DNA from: Pseudomonas extremaustralis
GTDB taxonomy: Bacteria; Pseudomonadota; Gammaproteobacteria; Pseudomonadales; Pseudomonadaceae
NCBI RefSeq assembly: GCF_900102035.1
Contig: NZ_LT629689.1
Coordinates: 4,510,001-4,574,000, forward strand
Reading direction: 5' to 3'
DNA: 64,000 nucleotides
The notes beneath the pieces were generated by a model. The model was given only the letters and a program-made list of their open reading frames with translations, did no database searches and was not told the DNA's origin. Positions 19,145-28,094 of this stretch are shown in pieces (position 1 is the first letter of the stretch; every line of letters begins with the position of its first letter). Both the position numbers and the translations under genes were made by a program.

Positions 19145-20599
19145 TTAGCTCGGTCGATAAACGCGCACATTGGCATGCCCCTCACTGAGCAAATGGTGGG
19201 CATGCAGGCGACTCATCACGCCTTTGTCGCAATACAGCAGGTACTGACGGCTGTTATCCAGTTCCTTGAAACGCGCGTTCAATGCATAAAACGGCAGCGT
19301 TTGTACGTCGATGCCAGGGATGTCCAGCGGCTCGTCCTCAGCGGCATCCGGGTGACGGATGTCGATGACGATCTGACCGGCCAGGGCTTCACTGACTTCT
19401 TCGATCCGCAGATCCTGGCCCAGTTCGTCGATGACACGATCGATCGGGACCAGTTTGGCGTTCTCGAGCGCACGCTCCAGAATCGCCATATCAAACTGTT
19501 GTTCTTCGTACTCCACGCGGTTGCGCTTGGCGTGGGTCTTGGGGTTCACCGAAATGACCCCGCAATATTCAGGCATGTGCTTGGCAAAGTCGGCGGTGCC
19601 GATCTGTTCTGCCAGGTCGATGATGTCCTGCTTGTGGCTGGCGATCAGCGGCCGCAGCACCAGCTTCTCGGTCACGCAATCGATGAGCGACAGGTTCGGC
19701 AGCGTCTGGCTGGAAACCTGGGAGATCGCTTCACCGGTCACCAACGCGTCGATCTGCAATTGATCGGCGATTCGGGACGCAGCGCGCAACATCATACGCT
19801 TCAATACTACGCCCATATGACTGTTATCGACTTTACCGAGAATTTCGCCGAGGACTTCCTCGAACGGCACGCTCACAAATAGCACGCGCTGGGAGCTGCC
19901 GTATTTTTTCCAGATGTAGTGCGCGACTTCCATCACGCCCAATTCGTGTGCACGCCCGCCCAGATTGAAGAAGCAGAAGTGGCTCATCAGGCCGCGCCGC
20001 ATGATCTGGTAGGCCGCCACCGTGGAATCGAAACCGCCGGACATCAAGACCAGGGTCTGTTCCAGGGCACCCAGCGGGTAGCCGCCGATGCTGTTGTGCT
20101 GGCTGTGGATCACAAACAACCGTTGGTCGCGAATTTCCATGCGCACTTCAATTTGCGGCGCTTTCAGGGAAATTCCGGCGGCGCCGCACTCGCGACGCAG
20201 CTTGCTGCCGACGTATTTCTCGACATCCATGGAGCTGAATGGATGCTTGCCGGCACGCTTGCAACGCACCGAAAAAATCTTGCCTTCCAACTCACTGCCG
20301 AAGTGCAGTTTGCACTTCTCGGTGATGTCGTCGAAGTCGCCCAGCGGGTACTCGTCCACCTGCAGGAAGTGCGCGATGCCCGGCATGCAGCTCAGGCGCT
20401 CGGTCATGTCCTTCAAGGCTTTAGGGTCGGTGACACGGGTTTCCAGCTCGAGGTTGTCCCACACGCCGTTCACCACCACAGCCGGGTCCAGATCGCGGAG
20501 CACGGCACGGATGTTCTTGGCCAACTGACGGATGAAACGCATCCGTACCGGTCGGCTTTTGATGGTGATCTCGGGGAACACTTTAACGATTAATTTCAT
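19145..20599 (-). CDS. thiI: tRNA 4-thiouridylation / thiazole synthesis sulfurtransferase ThiI
   Basis: Adenylates U8 of tRNA and transfers sulfur to make 4-thiouridine; also feeds sulfur to thiazole synthesis. 484 residues in the order NFLD/THUMP domain, PP-loop ATPase with SGGFDS at residues 187-192, and a C-terminal rhodanese domain with the persulfide Cys near residue 457 ([11 protein letters not shown]). The start ATG at 20599 gives the family [19 protein letters not shown]; the frame is open 21 codons further up without a family match. It is divergent from glnA. Confidence 0.96.
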   Translation of the reverse strand: MKLIVKVFPEITIKSRPVRMRFIRQLAKNIRAVLRDLDPAVVVNGVWDNLELETRVTDPKALKDMTERLSCMPGIAHFLQVDEYPLGDFDDITEKCKLHFGSELEGKIFSVRCKRAGKHPFSSMDVEKYVGSKLRRECGAAGISLKAPQIEVRMEIRDQRLFVIHSQHNSIGGYPLGALEQTLVLMSGGFDSTVAAYQIMRRGLMSHFCFFNLGGRAHELGVMEVAHYIWKKYGSSQRVLFVSVPFEEVLGEILGKVDNSHMGVVLKRMMLRAASRIADQLQIDALVTGEAISQVSSQTLPNLSLIDCVTEKLVLRPLIASHKQDIIDLAEQIGTADFAKHMPEYCGVISVNPKTHAKRNRVEYEEQQFDMAILERALENAKLVPIDRVIDELGQDLRIEEVSEALAGQIVIDIRHPDAAEDEPLDIPGIDVQTLPFYALNARFKELDNSRQYLLYCDKGVMSRLHAHHLLSEGHANVRVYRPS

Positions 20600-20696
20600 G
20601 GAAACAGCGCGCGCAGGGCCTGCCGAAAAAGGGGGGCGCGGATTATAGCGGAAATCGCTCAAGGTTTAACCAGTTAATATGCATCGCACTGCACTC

Positions 20697-20711
20697 GCAC
20701 CATATGAGTGC
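20697..20711 (+). promoter_or_regulatory. NtrC-like enhancer site upstream of glnA
   Basis: GCACCATATGAGTGC matches the NtrC dyad GCACY-N5-RGTGC. It lies about 105 bases upstream of the glnA sigma-54 promoter, a normal enhancer distance. The 334-base thiI-glnA gap holds this site, the promoter at 20816 and no gene I can support. Confidence 0.65.
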
Positions 20712-20815
20712 ATAGAGAGAGCGATGCGCCACATTGCGGTGCGCTATTTTTCGGCTTTTGTCGCCACGCACCTATATAGAGGCGCTTTTGGAGCAAAAAA
20801 CCCATGTTGGCGCAC

Positions 20816-20831
20816 TGGCATGCAATTTGCT
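20816..20831 (+). promoter_or_regulatory. Sigma-54 promoter of glnA
   Basis: TGGCATGCAATTTGCT: GG and GC separated by exactly 10 bases with TTGC at -12. Transcription should start near 20842, about 90 bases before the glnA ATG. Confidence 0.85.
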
Positions 20832-20933
20832 CTCTTGTGAGGCAGGTTGCCATGGCGGACTATCCGCGCCGGCATCACCCACATTCTAAGGGCTAACTCC
20901 ACTACCCCAGCCCGAAGCCACCCGGAGGACACT

Positions 20934-22340
20934 ATGTCGAAGTCGGTTCAACTCATCAAAGATCATGACGTTAAATGGATTGATCTGCGCTTCACGGACA
21001 CCAAAGGCACTCAGCACCACGTGACCATGCCGGCTCGCGACGCGCTGGATGAAGCTTTCTTCGAAGAAGGCAAAATGTTCGACGGTTCCTCCATTGCTGG
21101 CTGGAAAGGCATCGAAGCCTCCGACATGATCCTGATGCCGGACGACAGCACTGCCGTGCTGGACCCGTTCACCGAAGAAGCCACCCTGATCCTGGTGTGC
21201 GACGTGATCGAGCCTTCGACCATGCAAGGCTACGACCGCGACCCACGTGCGATCGCCAAGCGCGCCGAGGAATACCTGAAGTCCACCGGTATCGGCGACA
21301 CCGTATTCGTCGGCCCAGAACCAGAATTCTTCATCTTCGACGAAGTGAAGTTCAAGTCCGATATCTCCGGTTCCATGTTCAAGATCTACTCCGAACAAGG
21401 TTCGTGGATGTCCGACCAGGACGTGGAAGGCGGCAACCATGGCCACCGTCCAGGTATCAAAGGCGGTTACTTCCCGGTTCCACCGTTCGACCACGACCAC
21501 GAAATCCGTACCTCCATGTGCAACGCCATGGAAGACATGGGCCTGGTCATCGAAGTGCATCACCACGAAGTGGCCACTGCCGGCCAGAACGAAATCGGTG
21601 TGAAGTTCAACACCCTGGTGAACAAGGCTGACGAAGTCCAGACCCTGAAGTACTGCGTACACAACACCGCCGTTGCCTACGGCCGTACCGCGACCTTCAT
21701 GCCTAAGCCTCTGTACGGCGATAACGGTTCGGGTATGCACGTTCACCTGTCCATCGCCAAAGATGGCAAGAACACCTTCGCTGGCGAAGGTTATGCCGGC
21801 CTGTCCGACACCGCCCTGTACTTCATCGGCGGCATCATCAAGCACGGTAAGGCCCTGAACGGCTTCACCAACCCGTCGACCAACTCCTACAAGCGTCTGG
21901 TACCTGGCTTCGAAGCACCGGTAATGCTGGCCTACTCGGCCCGTAACCGTTCCGCCTCGATCCGTATTCCTTACGTGTCCAGCCCTCGCGCTCGCCGTAT
22001 CGAAGCTCGCTTCCCGGACCCGGCAGCCAACCCATACCTGGCCTTCGCTGCCCTGCTGATGGCTGGCCTGGACGGCATCCAGAACAAGATCCACCCTGGC
22101 GACGCCGCCGACAAAAACTTGTACGACCTGCCGCCTGAAGAGGCCAAAGAGATCCCACAAGTGTGTGGCAGCCTGAAAGAAGCCCTGGAAGAGCTGGACA
22201 AGGGCCGTGCGTTCCTGACCAAAGGCGGCGTGTTCAGCGACGACTTCATCGACGCTTACATCGGCCTGAAAAGCGAAGAAGAAATCAAGGTTCGCACCTT
22301 CGTACACCCACTGGAATACGAGCTGTACTACAGCTGCTGA
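20934..22340 (+). CDS. glnA: Glutamine synthetase type I
   Basis: ATP-dependent ammonia assimilation into glutamine; dodecameric type I enzyme. 468 residues. Motifs: [17 protein letters not shown] near residue 50, EPEFFIFD near 130, [11 protein letters not shown] near 265, and the adenylylation loop [14 protein letters not shown] with Tyr 397, so activity should be under GlnE control. CGGAGGAC precedes ATG 20934. It has an NtrC site and sigma-54 promoter upstream and a strong terminator downstream, separating it from ntrBC. Confidence 0.98.
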   Translation: MSKSVQLIKDHDVKWIDLRFTDTKGTQHHVTMPARDALDEAFFEEGKMFDGSSIAGWKGIEASDMILMPDDSTAVLDPFTEEATLILVCDVIEPSTMQGYDRDPRAIAKRAEEYLKSTGIGDTVFVGPEPEFFIFDEVKFKSDISGSMFKIYSEQGSWMSDQDVEGGNHGHRPGIKGGYFPVPPFDHDHEIRTSMCNAMEDMGLVIEVHHHEVATAGQNEIGVKFNTLVNKADEVQTLKYCVHNTAVAYGRTATFMPKPLYGDNGSGMHVHLSIAKDGKNTFAGEGYAGLSDTALYFIGGIIKHGKALNGFTNPSTNSYKRLVPGFEAPVMLAYSARNRSASIRIPYVSSPRARRIEARFPDPAANPYLAFAALLMAGLDGIQNKIHPGDAADKNLYDLPPEEAKEIPQVCGSLKEALEELDKGRAFLTKGGVFSDDFIDAYIGLKSEEEIKVRTFVHPLEYELYYSC

Positions 22341-22370
22341 TCCGGTAGCGCTGCGTAACGTGGCGTGACG

Positions 22371-22400
22371 AAAAGACCTCCCTCGGGAGGTCTTTTTTTT
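22371..22400 (+). terminator. Terminator of glnA
   Basis: AAAAGACCTCC-CTC-GGGAGGTCTTTTTTTT: perfect stem and eight T, 30 bases past the glnA stop. Confidence 0.95.
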
Positions 22401-22450
22401 GCCCGCGCAAAACGTGCGCTCACCCCTTCCTGAACAGACTGTTCAAATCA

Positions 22451-22465
22451 GCACTATATTGGTGC
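22451..22465 (+). promoter_or_regulatory. NtrC-binding site upstream of ntrB
   Basis: GCACTATATTGGTGC is a full match to the NtrC consensus GCACY-N5-GGTGC. There is no correctly spaced sigma-54 box beside it (the nearest GG and GC are 11 apart), so it may be a repressor-type autoregulatory site like that of enteric glnL. The 325-base gap between glnA and ntrB holds this, the glnA terminator and no gene I can support. Confidence 0.75.
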
Positions 22466-22665
22466 GACGGGTTGCACCTTGCCCACCTGCCCAGCCCATT
22501 TTGGTTCGGAACTTCCCGAGCAAGCTGGCAGAACGCCACAGTTTTGTGCCTCAAACCCTTATTTCAGGGCTTCGACGCTTCTTTTCGGAGCCTTGGTTTG
22601 GTTTTTGCATTTTCCTTGTATCAGCGTGTGCCTCAAGCGCGCGCCTTGCTCCAAAAGAGGTCCTG

Positions 22666-23751
22666 ATGACCATCAGCGATGCACTGCACCGTTTGTTACT
22701 CGACAACCTGACCACCGCGACCATCCTGCTCAATGCCGACCTGCGCCTTGAGTACATGAACCCGGCGGCGGAGATGCTCCTGGCCATCAGCGGCCAGCGC
22801 AGCCATGGGCAGTTCATCAGCGAGCTGTTCACCGAGTCGGCCGAAGCCTTGAGCTCGTTGCGCCAGGCGGTGGAGCAGGCGCACCCGTTCACCAAGCGCG
22901 AAGCGATGCTGACGGCCCTGACCGGCCAGACCCTGACGGTCGACTACGCCGTGACCCCGATCCTGAGCAATGGCGCTACGCTGCTGCTGCTCGAAGTACA
23001 CCCCCGCGACCGCCTGCTGCGCATCACCAAGGAAGAAGCGCAGTTGTCCAAACAGGAAACCAGCAAGATGCTGGTGCGCGGCCTGGCCCATGAGATCAAG
23101 AACCCCCTCGGCGGGATTCGCGGCGCGGCGCAGCTGCTGGCGCGCGAGCTGCCGGACGAGCACCTCAAGGACTACACCAACGTCATCATCGAAGAAGCCG
23201 ACCGCCTGCGTAACCTGGTGGACCGCATGCTCGGCTCCAACAAGCTGCCGTCGCTGGCGATGACCAACGTGCATGAGGTACTCGAACGCGTTTGCCAACT
23301 GGTCGAGGCCGAAAGCCAGGGTTGCATCACCTTGGTGCGTGACTACGACCCGAGCATCCCGGATGTATTGATCGACCGCGAACAGATGATCCAGGCAGTG
23401 CTCAACATCGTGCGCAACGCCATGCAGGCCATCAGCAGCCAGAACGAGCTGCGCCTGGGCCGCATCACCCTGCGCACCCGCGCCCTGCGCCAGTTCACCA
23501 TTGGCCATGTGCGCCATCGCCTGGTGACCAAGGTCGAGATCATCGACAACGGCCCAGGCATTCCTGCGGAACTTCAGGAAACCATTTTCTTTCCCATGGT
23601 CAGCGGCCGCCCGGACGGTACCGGGCTGGGCCTGGCCATTACCCAGAACATCATCAGCCAGCACCAGGGTCTGATCGAATGTGAGAGCCATCCTGGCCAC
23701 ACCACGTTCTCGATCTTTCTGCCTCTGGAACAAGGAGCCCCATCGACATGA
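22666..23751 (+). CDS. ntrB: Nitrogen regulation sensor kinase NtrB (GlnL)
   Basis: Cytoplasmic histidine kinase/phosphatase that phosphorylates NtrC when nitrogen is short, governed by PII. 361 residues: N-terminal PAS domain (LLLDNLTTATILLNADLRLEYMN...), phospho-acceptor His 142 in RGLAHEIKNPLGG, and the ATPase boxes NIVRNAMQAI (N), IIDNGPGIP (G1) and GRPDGTGLGLAI (G2). ATG 22666 follows AGAGG; the open frame upstream is not homologous. The stop overlaps the ntrC ATG by 4 bases. Confidence 0.96.
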   Translation: MTISDALHRLLLDNLTTATILLNADLRLEYMNPAAEMLLAISGQRSHGQFISELFTESAEALSSLRQAVEQAHPFTKREAMLTALTGQTLTVDYAVTPILSNGATLLLLEVHPRDRLLRITKEEAQLSKQETSKMLVRGLAHEIKNPLGGIRGAAQLLARELPDEHLKDYTNVIIEEADRLRNLVDRMLGSNKLPSLAMTNVHEVLERVCQLVEAESQGCITLVRDYDPSIPDVLIDREQMIQAVLNIVRNAMQAISSQNELRLGRITLRTRALRQFTIGHVRHRLVTKVEIIDNGPGIPAELQETIFFPMVSGRPDGTGLGLAITQNIISQHQGLIECESHPGHTTFSIFLPLEQGAPST

Positions 23752-25184
23752 GCCGTAGTGAAACTGTGTGGATCGTCGATGACGACCGTTCTATCCGCTG
23801 GGTCCTCGAGAAAGCCTTGCAACAGGAAGGCATGACCACCCAGAGCTTCGACAGCGCTGACGGGGTAATGAGCCGCCTGGCGCGCCAGCAGCCCGACGTG
23901 ATCATCTCCGACATCCGCATGCCCGGCGCCAGCGGCCTGGACTTGCTCGCGCGCATCCGCGAGCAGCACCCGCGCCTGCCAGTGATCATCATGACCGCGC
24001 ACTCGGACCTGGACAGCGCGGTGGCGTCCTATCAGGGCGGCGCCTTCGAATACCTGCCCAAGCCGTTCGACGTGGATGAAGCCGTCGCACTGGTCAAGCG
24101 CGCCAACCAGCACGCTCAGGAGCAACAGAACCAGGAAGCCCCGCCGGCCCTGACCCGCACCCCGGAAATCATCGGCGAAGCGCCGGCGATGCAGGAAGTG
24201 TTTCGCGCCATCGGGCGCTTGAGCCACTCCAACATCACCGTGCTGATCAACGGCGAGTCGGGCACCGGTAAAGAACTGGTGGCCCATGCCCTACACCGTC
24301 ACAGCCCACGGGCGGCCTCGCCGTTCATCGCGCTGAACATGGCGGCGATCCCCAAGGACCTGATGGAGTCGGAGCTGTTCGGCCACGAGAAAGGCGCCTT
24401 CACCGGCGCTGCCAACCTGCGACGCGGGCGCTTTGAACAGGCGGACGGTGGCACGCTGTTCCTCGACGAAATCGGCGACATGCCGGCCGACACCCAGACC
24501 CGTCTGCTGCGCGTGCTGGCGGACGGCGAGTTCTACCGTGTGGGCGGGCATACGCCGGTCAAGGTCGACGTGCGTATCATCGCGGCGACCCACCAGAACC
24601 TGGAAACCCTGGTGCACGCGGGCAAATTCCGTGAGGACTTGTTTCACCGCCTCAACGTGATCCGTATCCACATCCCACGGATGTCGGACCGTCGTGAAGA
24701 CATCCCCACCCTCGCCCGCCACTTCCTCAGCCGCGCCGCCCAGGAACTGGCGGTCGAACCCAAGCTGCTGAAAAGCGAGACCGAGGAATACCTCAAGAAC
24801 CTGCCGTGGCCAGGCAACGTGCGCCAGCTGGAGAACACCTGCCGCTGGATCACGGTGATGGCATCCGGGCGCGAAGTGCATATCGGCGACCTGCCGCCGG
24901 AGTTGCTCAGCCTGCCGCAAGACTCGGCCCCCGTGACCAACTGGGAACAGGCGCTGCGCCAATGGGCCGACCAGGCCCTGGCACGCGGCCAGTCGAACCT
25001 GTTGGACAGCGCCGTGCCGGCCTTCGAGCGGATCATGATCGAGACCGCCCTCAAGCACACCGCCGGTCGCCGTCGCGACGCCGCCGTGCTGCTGGGCTGG
25101 GGCCGCAATACCCTGACGCGCAAGATCAAGGAACTGGGGATGAAGGTCGACGGTGGTGACGACGACGAGGGCGACGACGCCTGA
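23748..25184 (+). CDS. ntrC: Nitrogen regulation response regulator NtrC (GlnG)
   Basis: Sigma-54 enhancer-binding activator for nitrogen genes; glnA and possibly hut genes nearby are plausible targets. 478 residues: receiver domain with acceptor Asp 55 (ISDIRMPGASGLDLL), AAA+ domain with Walker A GESGTGKE (about 169-176) and the sigma-54 loop GAFTGA (about 216-221), and a C-terminal Fis-type helix-turn-helix (AAVLLGWGRNTLTRKIKEL). Coupled to ntrB; a hairpin at 25354 is the nearest terminator. Confidence 0.97.
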   Translation: MSRSETVWIVDDDRSIRWVLEKALQQEGMTTQSFDSADGVMSRLARQQPDVIISDIRMPGASGLDLLARIREQHPRLPVIIMTAHSDLDSAVASYQGGAFEYLPKPFDVDEAVALVKRANQHAQEQQNQEAPPALTRTPEIIGEAPAMQEVFRAIGRLSHSNITVLINGESGTGKELVAHALHRHSPRAASPFIALNMAAIPKDLMESELFGHEKGAFTGAANLRRGRFEQADGGTLFLDEIGDMPADTQTRLLRVLADGEFYRVGGHTPVKVDVRIIAATHQNLETLVHAGKFREDLFHRLNVIRIHIPRMSDRREDIPTLARHFLSRAAQELAVEPKLLKSETEEYLKNLPWPGNVRQLENTCRWITVMASGREVHIGDLPPELLSLPQDSAPVTNWEQALRQWADQALARGQSNLLDSAVPAFERIMIETALKHTAGRRRDAAVLLGWGRNTLTRKIKELGMKVDGGDDDEGDDA

Positions 25185-25353
25185 ATCTCAGGCCCACTGA
25201 AGAGCTAATGTGGGAGCAAGCCCCACACACATTTGGATCTGCACAAGGTTTGGCGACCATGCACCGCTTCAAGGCACCATGAACCGGCATCGGGCACGGC
25301 GCCAACCCCTGAAACCTCAGCCCCGCCGCCTGAAATCAGATAACCGAAAACAC

Positions 25354-25378
25354 CAAAGCCCCGTATTCCGGGGCTTTG
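25354..25378 (+). terminator. Hairpin downstream of ntrC, probable terminator
   Basis: CAAAGCCCCG / CGGGGCTTTG 10-base-pair stem with TATTC loop. The T-tract is weak (only within the stem), 170 bases past the ntrC stop. Confidence 0.6.
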
Positions 25379-25445
25379 CGCTTTCTGGAGAATTTTTTCG
25401 GGACAAATTGGCAAGCCTGGCACGCGCCCTGCAATAACCCTTGCA

Positions 25446-25740
25446 CAACCCAGTTTCGGGGACCTTGGTACAGGCAGGCCGAGAATCCCCTCTTTACACC
25501 CGGGGTGCTTGATGCGAACCGCGTCGCGCTCCACACCGCTTTGGGGAACCTTGGTACAGGCAGGCTGGGGATTCCCTCTTTAACACCGAAGCCACTGGCT
25601 TCACCCCGTTTTGGGAGCCCTGGTACAGGCAGGCCGGGAACTCCCTTCTTTACACCGGGGCTTATGGGGCACAGCGCCCATAGCCCAGCCCGTTTTGGGG
25701 ACCTTGGTACAGGCAGGCCGGGGATTCCCTCTTTTATTCC
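25446..25740. repeat. Four imperfect copies of an approximately 43-base intergenic repeat
   Basis: The core TTTTGGGGACCTTGGTACAG continuing as GCAGGCCGGGGATTCCCTCTTT occurs four times, with the GGTACAGGCAGG anchor at 25467, 25553, 25622 and 25706. Unit lengths are 86, 69 and 84 bases, so the spacers differ. It fills the 549-base gap between ntrC and the small membrane gene, along with a REP half-copy near 25209 and the hairpin at 25354. The minus strand stays open through all copies, but the repeated peptide looks like a by-product of the repeat. Confidence 0.85.
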
Positions 25741-26108
25741 TCCTGGAGATGGACCTCCAGCCGCCAGCGGCCATCGGCCTCCTCGCCCTTCCACTCCCCA
25801 CGCAACGGCCGAGCCGCCACCAGGTTCAACAGCAAGCCCGCATCGGTCTTGCGCACGCGCCAGTTCACATCCTTGTCATTGACCTTGAGTTGCCCACCGG
25901 CGGACTTACCTTGCGCGCCGAACAACAGCGCCACGGTGCCGTCGATGTGCTCGCCGTGCAGCTTGGGTTCGCGGCTGAACCACACCCGCACACCGTCCTG
26001 CATTGTCTCCACCTGCTGCAATTCGACCGGATCCGGTGTGGTCAGGCGGCCGATCATCAAGCCCACCATCAGGCCGACAATCGCCAACGAGCCCATGACC
26101 TTCGGCAT
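25734..26108 (-). CDS. Hypothetical membrane-anchored protein
   Basis: 124 residues if started at ATG 26108 (MPKVMGSLAIVGLMVGLMIGRL): one N-terminal membrane anchor, then a soluble domain with alternating strands (VRVWFSREPKLHGEHIDGTVALLF) ending in an acidic tail. An ATG at 26174 in the same frame would add 22 residues with a better-placed AAGGA, overlapping the divergent trmL start, so the start is uncertain. No known family recognised. It is divergent from trmL. Confidence 0.65.
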   Translation of the reverse strand: MPKVMGSLAIVGLMVGLMIGRLTTPDPVELQQVETMQDGVRVWFSREPKLHGEHIDGTVALLFGAQGKSAGGQLKVNDKDVNWRVRKTDAGLLLNLVAARPLRGEWKGEEADGRWRLEVHLQEE

Positions 26109-26172
26109 TAGCTTCGGCCTCGGGTCCTCTTCGGGGGTAGAATGCAGCGCATCTTTGCCTTCGGAGCCGTGC

Positions 26173-26628
26173 ATGTTTCACGTCATCCTTTTTCAACCAG
26201 AAATTCCGCCGAATACCGGCAACGTTATCAGGCTGTGCGCCAACAGTGGCTGCCACCTGCACTTGATCGAGCCCCTGGGCTTCGACATGGACGACAAGCG
26301 ACTGCGCCGCGCCGGGCTGGACTACCACGAGTATGCCACCCTGCAGCGCCACGCCGACCTGGCCAGTTGCCTGGAAAGCCTGGGCCACCCGCGGTTGTTC
26401 GCGTTCACCACCAAGGGTTCGCGGCCATTCCACGACGCCAGCTTCGCCGAAGGCGACGCCTTCCTGTTCGGCCCGGAAAGCCGCGGCCTGCCAGCCGAGG
26501 TGCTCGACGCCCTGCCCGACGGCCATCGCCTGCGTTTGCCGATGCGCGAGGGTTGCCGCAGCCTGAACCTGTCCAACACCGTGGCAGTCGCCGTCTACGA
26601 AGGCTGGCGCCAGCTCGGTTTCAAGTAA
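26173..26628 (+). CDS. trmL: tRNA (cytidine(34)-2'-O)-methyltransferase TrmL
   Basis: SPOUT-class enzyme that methylates the wobble ribose of tRNA-Leu with S-adenosylmethionine. 151 residues, typical length. Motifs: MFHVILFQPEIPPNTGNVIRLCAN at the start, LFGPESRGLP near residue 98 and the trefoil-knot end REGCRSLNLSNTVAVAVYE. A REPIN follows its stop and it converges with secB. Confidence 0.95.
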   Translation: MFHVILFQPEIPPNTGNVIRLCANSGCHLHLIEPLGFDMDDKRLRRAGLDYHEYATLQRHADLASCLESLGHPRLFAFTTKGSRPFHDASFAEGDAFLFGPESRGLPAEVLDALPDGHRLRLPMREGCRSLNLSNTVAVAVYEGWRQLGFK

Positions 26629-26640
26629 CACGCATAACGA

Positions 26641-26731
26641 ATGTGGGAGGGGGCTTGCTCCCGATGGCGGTGGTTCAGTCAAGTAGAGGTCGACTGACAC
26701 ACCGCCATCGGGAGCAAGCCCCCTCCCACAT
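26641..26731. repeat. REPIN between trmL and secB
   Basis: ATGTGGGAGGGGGCTTGCTC...CGATGGCGG and its inverse CCGCCATCGGGAGCAAGCCC...CACAT enclose about 35 bases. Near-perfect arms of about 28 bases, closely similar to the right arm of the 13765-13858 copy. Confidence 0.9.
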
Positions 26732-26754
26732 GGGGTCCTGCGTCAGGCTCGAGA

Positions 26755-27234
26755 TTACTGAACCGTCGACGAACCTTCCTGTTGCATGCGCTGCAGCTCT
26801 TGAGCGTACAGGGCATCGAAGTTCACCGGAGCCAGCATCAGCGCCGGGAACGAGCCACGGGTAACCAGGCTGTCCAGGGCTTCACGGGCATACGGGAACA
26901 GGATGTTCGGGCAGAACGCACCCAGGGTGTGGCTCATGGACGCTTCGTCCAGGCCCTGGATCAGGAAGATGCCAGCCTGTTGCACTTCAGCGATGAAGGC
27001 CACTTCTTCGCCGTTCTTGACGGTAACCGACAGGGTCAGCACGACTTCGTGGAAGTCGCCTTCCAGTGGCTTTTGACGGGTATTCAGGTCCAGCGCGACG
27101 CTTGGGGTCCATTCCTGGCGGAAGATGGCCGGGCTTTTCGGCGCTTCGAACGACAGGTCACGCACGTAGATGCGCTGCAACGAGAATTGTGGGCCTTGAG
27201 CTTCTGCTGCTTCGGTGTTCTGTTGGTCAGTCAT
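26755..27234 (-). CDS. secB: Protein-export chaperone SecB
   Basis: Tetrameric cytosolic chaperone that holds precursors unfolded and delivers them to SecA. 159 residues with the family segments [19 protein letters not shown] near residue 17, [16 protein letters not shown] near 103 and [17 protein letters not shown] near the C-terminus. ATG at 27234. It is the last of a leftward run rhodanese-grxC-secB, 39 bases behind grxC, the order usual in gamma-proteobacteria. Confidence 0.96.
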   Translation of the reverse strand: MTDQQNTEAAEAQGPQFSLQRIYVRDLSFEAPKSPAIFRQEWTPSVALDLNTRQKPLEGDFHEVVLTLSVTVKNGEEVAFIAEVQQAGIFLIQGLDEASMSHTLGAFCPNILFPYAREALDSLVTRGSFPALMLAPVNFDALYAQELQRMQQEGSSTVQ

Positions 27235-27273
27235 CTCAGATCCTTGATCTTGGGGTCTTTTAGGGGTTGGGAG

Positions 27274-27528
27274 TCAGACGAGCAGCAGCGCATCGAGTTT
27301 ACCGGCGCGCTCCAGAGCGAACAGGTCATCGCATCCACCGACATGCTTGGCGCCGATCCAGATCTGCGGCACAGAGGTGCGCCCCGCCTTCTGGGCCATC
27401 TCGGCACGCACCTGGGGTTTGCCGTCGACCTTGATCTCTTCGAAGGCAACCCCCTTCTTCTCCAGCAAGGCCTTGGCCCGCATGCAGTAAGGGCAATAAT
27501 CGCTGGAATATACGACAACCTGGCTCAT
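27274..27528 (-). CDS. grxC: Glutaredoxin 3
   Basis: 84-residue dithiol glutaredoxin; active site CPYC (Cys 12 and Cys 15), TSVPQIWIG cis-proline loop and GGCDDLFALE for glutathione binding. Reduces disulfides and mixed glutathione disulfides in the cytoplasm. Sits 1 base from the rhodanese-like gene and 39 bases ahead of secB, likely one transcript. Confidence 0.95.
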   Translation of the reverse strand: MSQVVVYSSDYCPYCMRAKALLEKKGVAFEEIKVDGKPQVRAEMAQKAGRTSVPQIWIGAKHVGGCDDLFALERAGKLDALLLV

Positions 27529-27529
27529 A

Positions 27530-27943
27530 TCACTTCACCAGCGGCAGGTTATCGGCGCGCCAGCTGCTGATACCACCCGACAGCTTGGCGGCGGTGAAGC
27601 CGGTCTTGAGCATTTCGCGGGCGTGGGTGCCGGAATGCTGGCCTTGGGCGTCGACCAGGATGATGGTCTTGGCCTTGTGTTTTTCCAGCTCGGCCAGGCG
27701 CGCGATCAGCTTGTCCTGCGGAATGTTGATGGCGCCGACGATATGGCCGGCGGCAAATTCCTTGCTCGGACGGATATCAACGACAACGGCCTCATCCTTG
27801 TTGACCAGCGCGGTCAGCTCCGACGTGCTCAGGCTGCGGCCACCACGGCTCAACTCATGAGCGATCAGCAGCGCCAGCAGGATGACGAAGGCACCCACGA
27901 GCAGGTAGTGGGCAGTGGCAAATGCAATCAGGTGATCAACCAT
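27530..27943 (-). CDS. Membrane-anchored rhodanese-like protein lacking the active cysteine
   Basis: 137 residues: an N-terminal membrane helix (HYLLVGAFVILLALLIAHEL) and a rhodanese fold (VVVDIRPSKEFAAGHIVGAINIP). Where sulfurtransferases have the CRSG-type loop, this protein reads ILVDAQGQHSGTH, with no cysteine, so it should not carry a persulfide. It corresponds to the YibN-type protein before grxC-secB in related bacteria. ATG at 27943 with AAGGAGG upstream. It is divergent from gpmI. Confidence 0.88.
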   Translation of the reverse strand: MVDHLIAFATAHYLLVGAFVILLALLIAHELSRGGRSLSTSELTALVNKDEAVVVDIRPSKEFAAGHIVGAINIPQDKLIARLAELEKHKAKTIILVDAQGQHSGTHAREMLKTGFTAAKLSGGISSWRADNLPLVK

Positions 27944-28094
27944 CAAGGAGGTTCCAGGGCGTTAAAATGGCGGTAAGTATACACAGCCGCCAGGGGGGGC
28001 CAACCCCCGTAAAGCGGTGACGTGGTCGGAACTTCGCTTTAAACTGCCACTCCCTTTTCAATTGCCTTCCTTTATTACCGCCGCGAGAGGATCT

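Noticed and set aside
25446..25740. CRISPR array
   Set aside because: Only four degenerate copies, unequal and partly similar spacers, no cas genes nearby.
25336..25794. Leftward open frame with a repeated GLPVPG/SPK peptide
   Set aside because: Its repeats follow the DNA repeat units, it has no convincing ribosome site, and it overlaps the small membrane gene in another frame.
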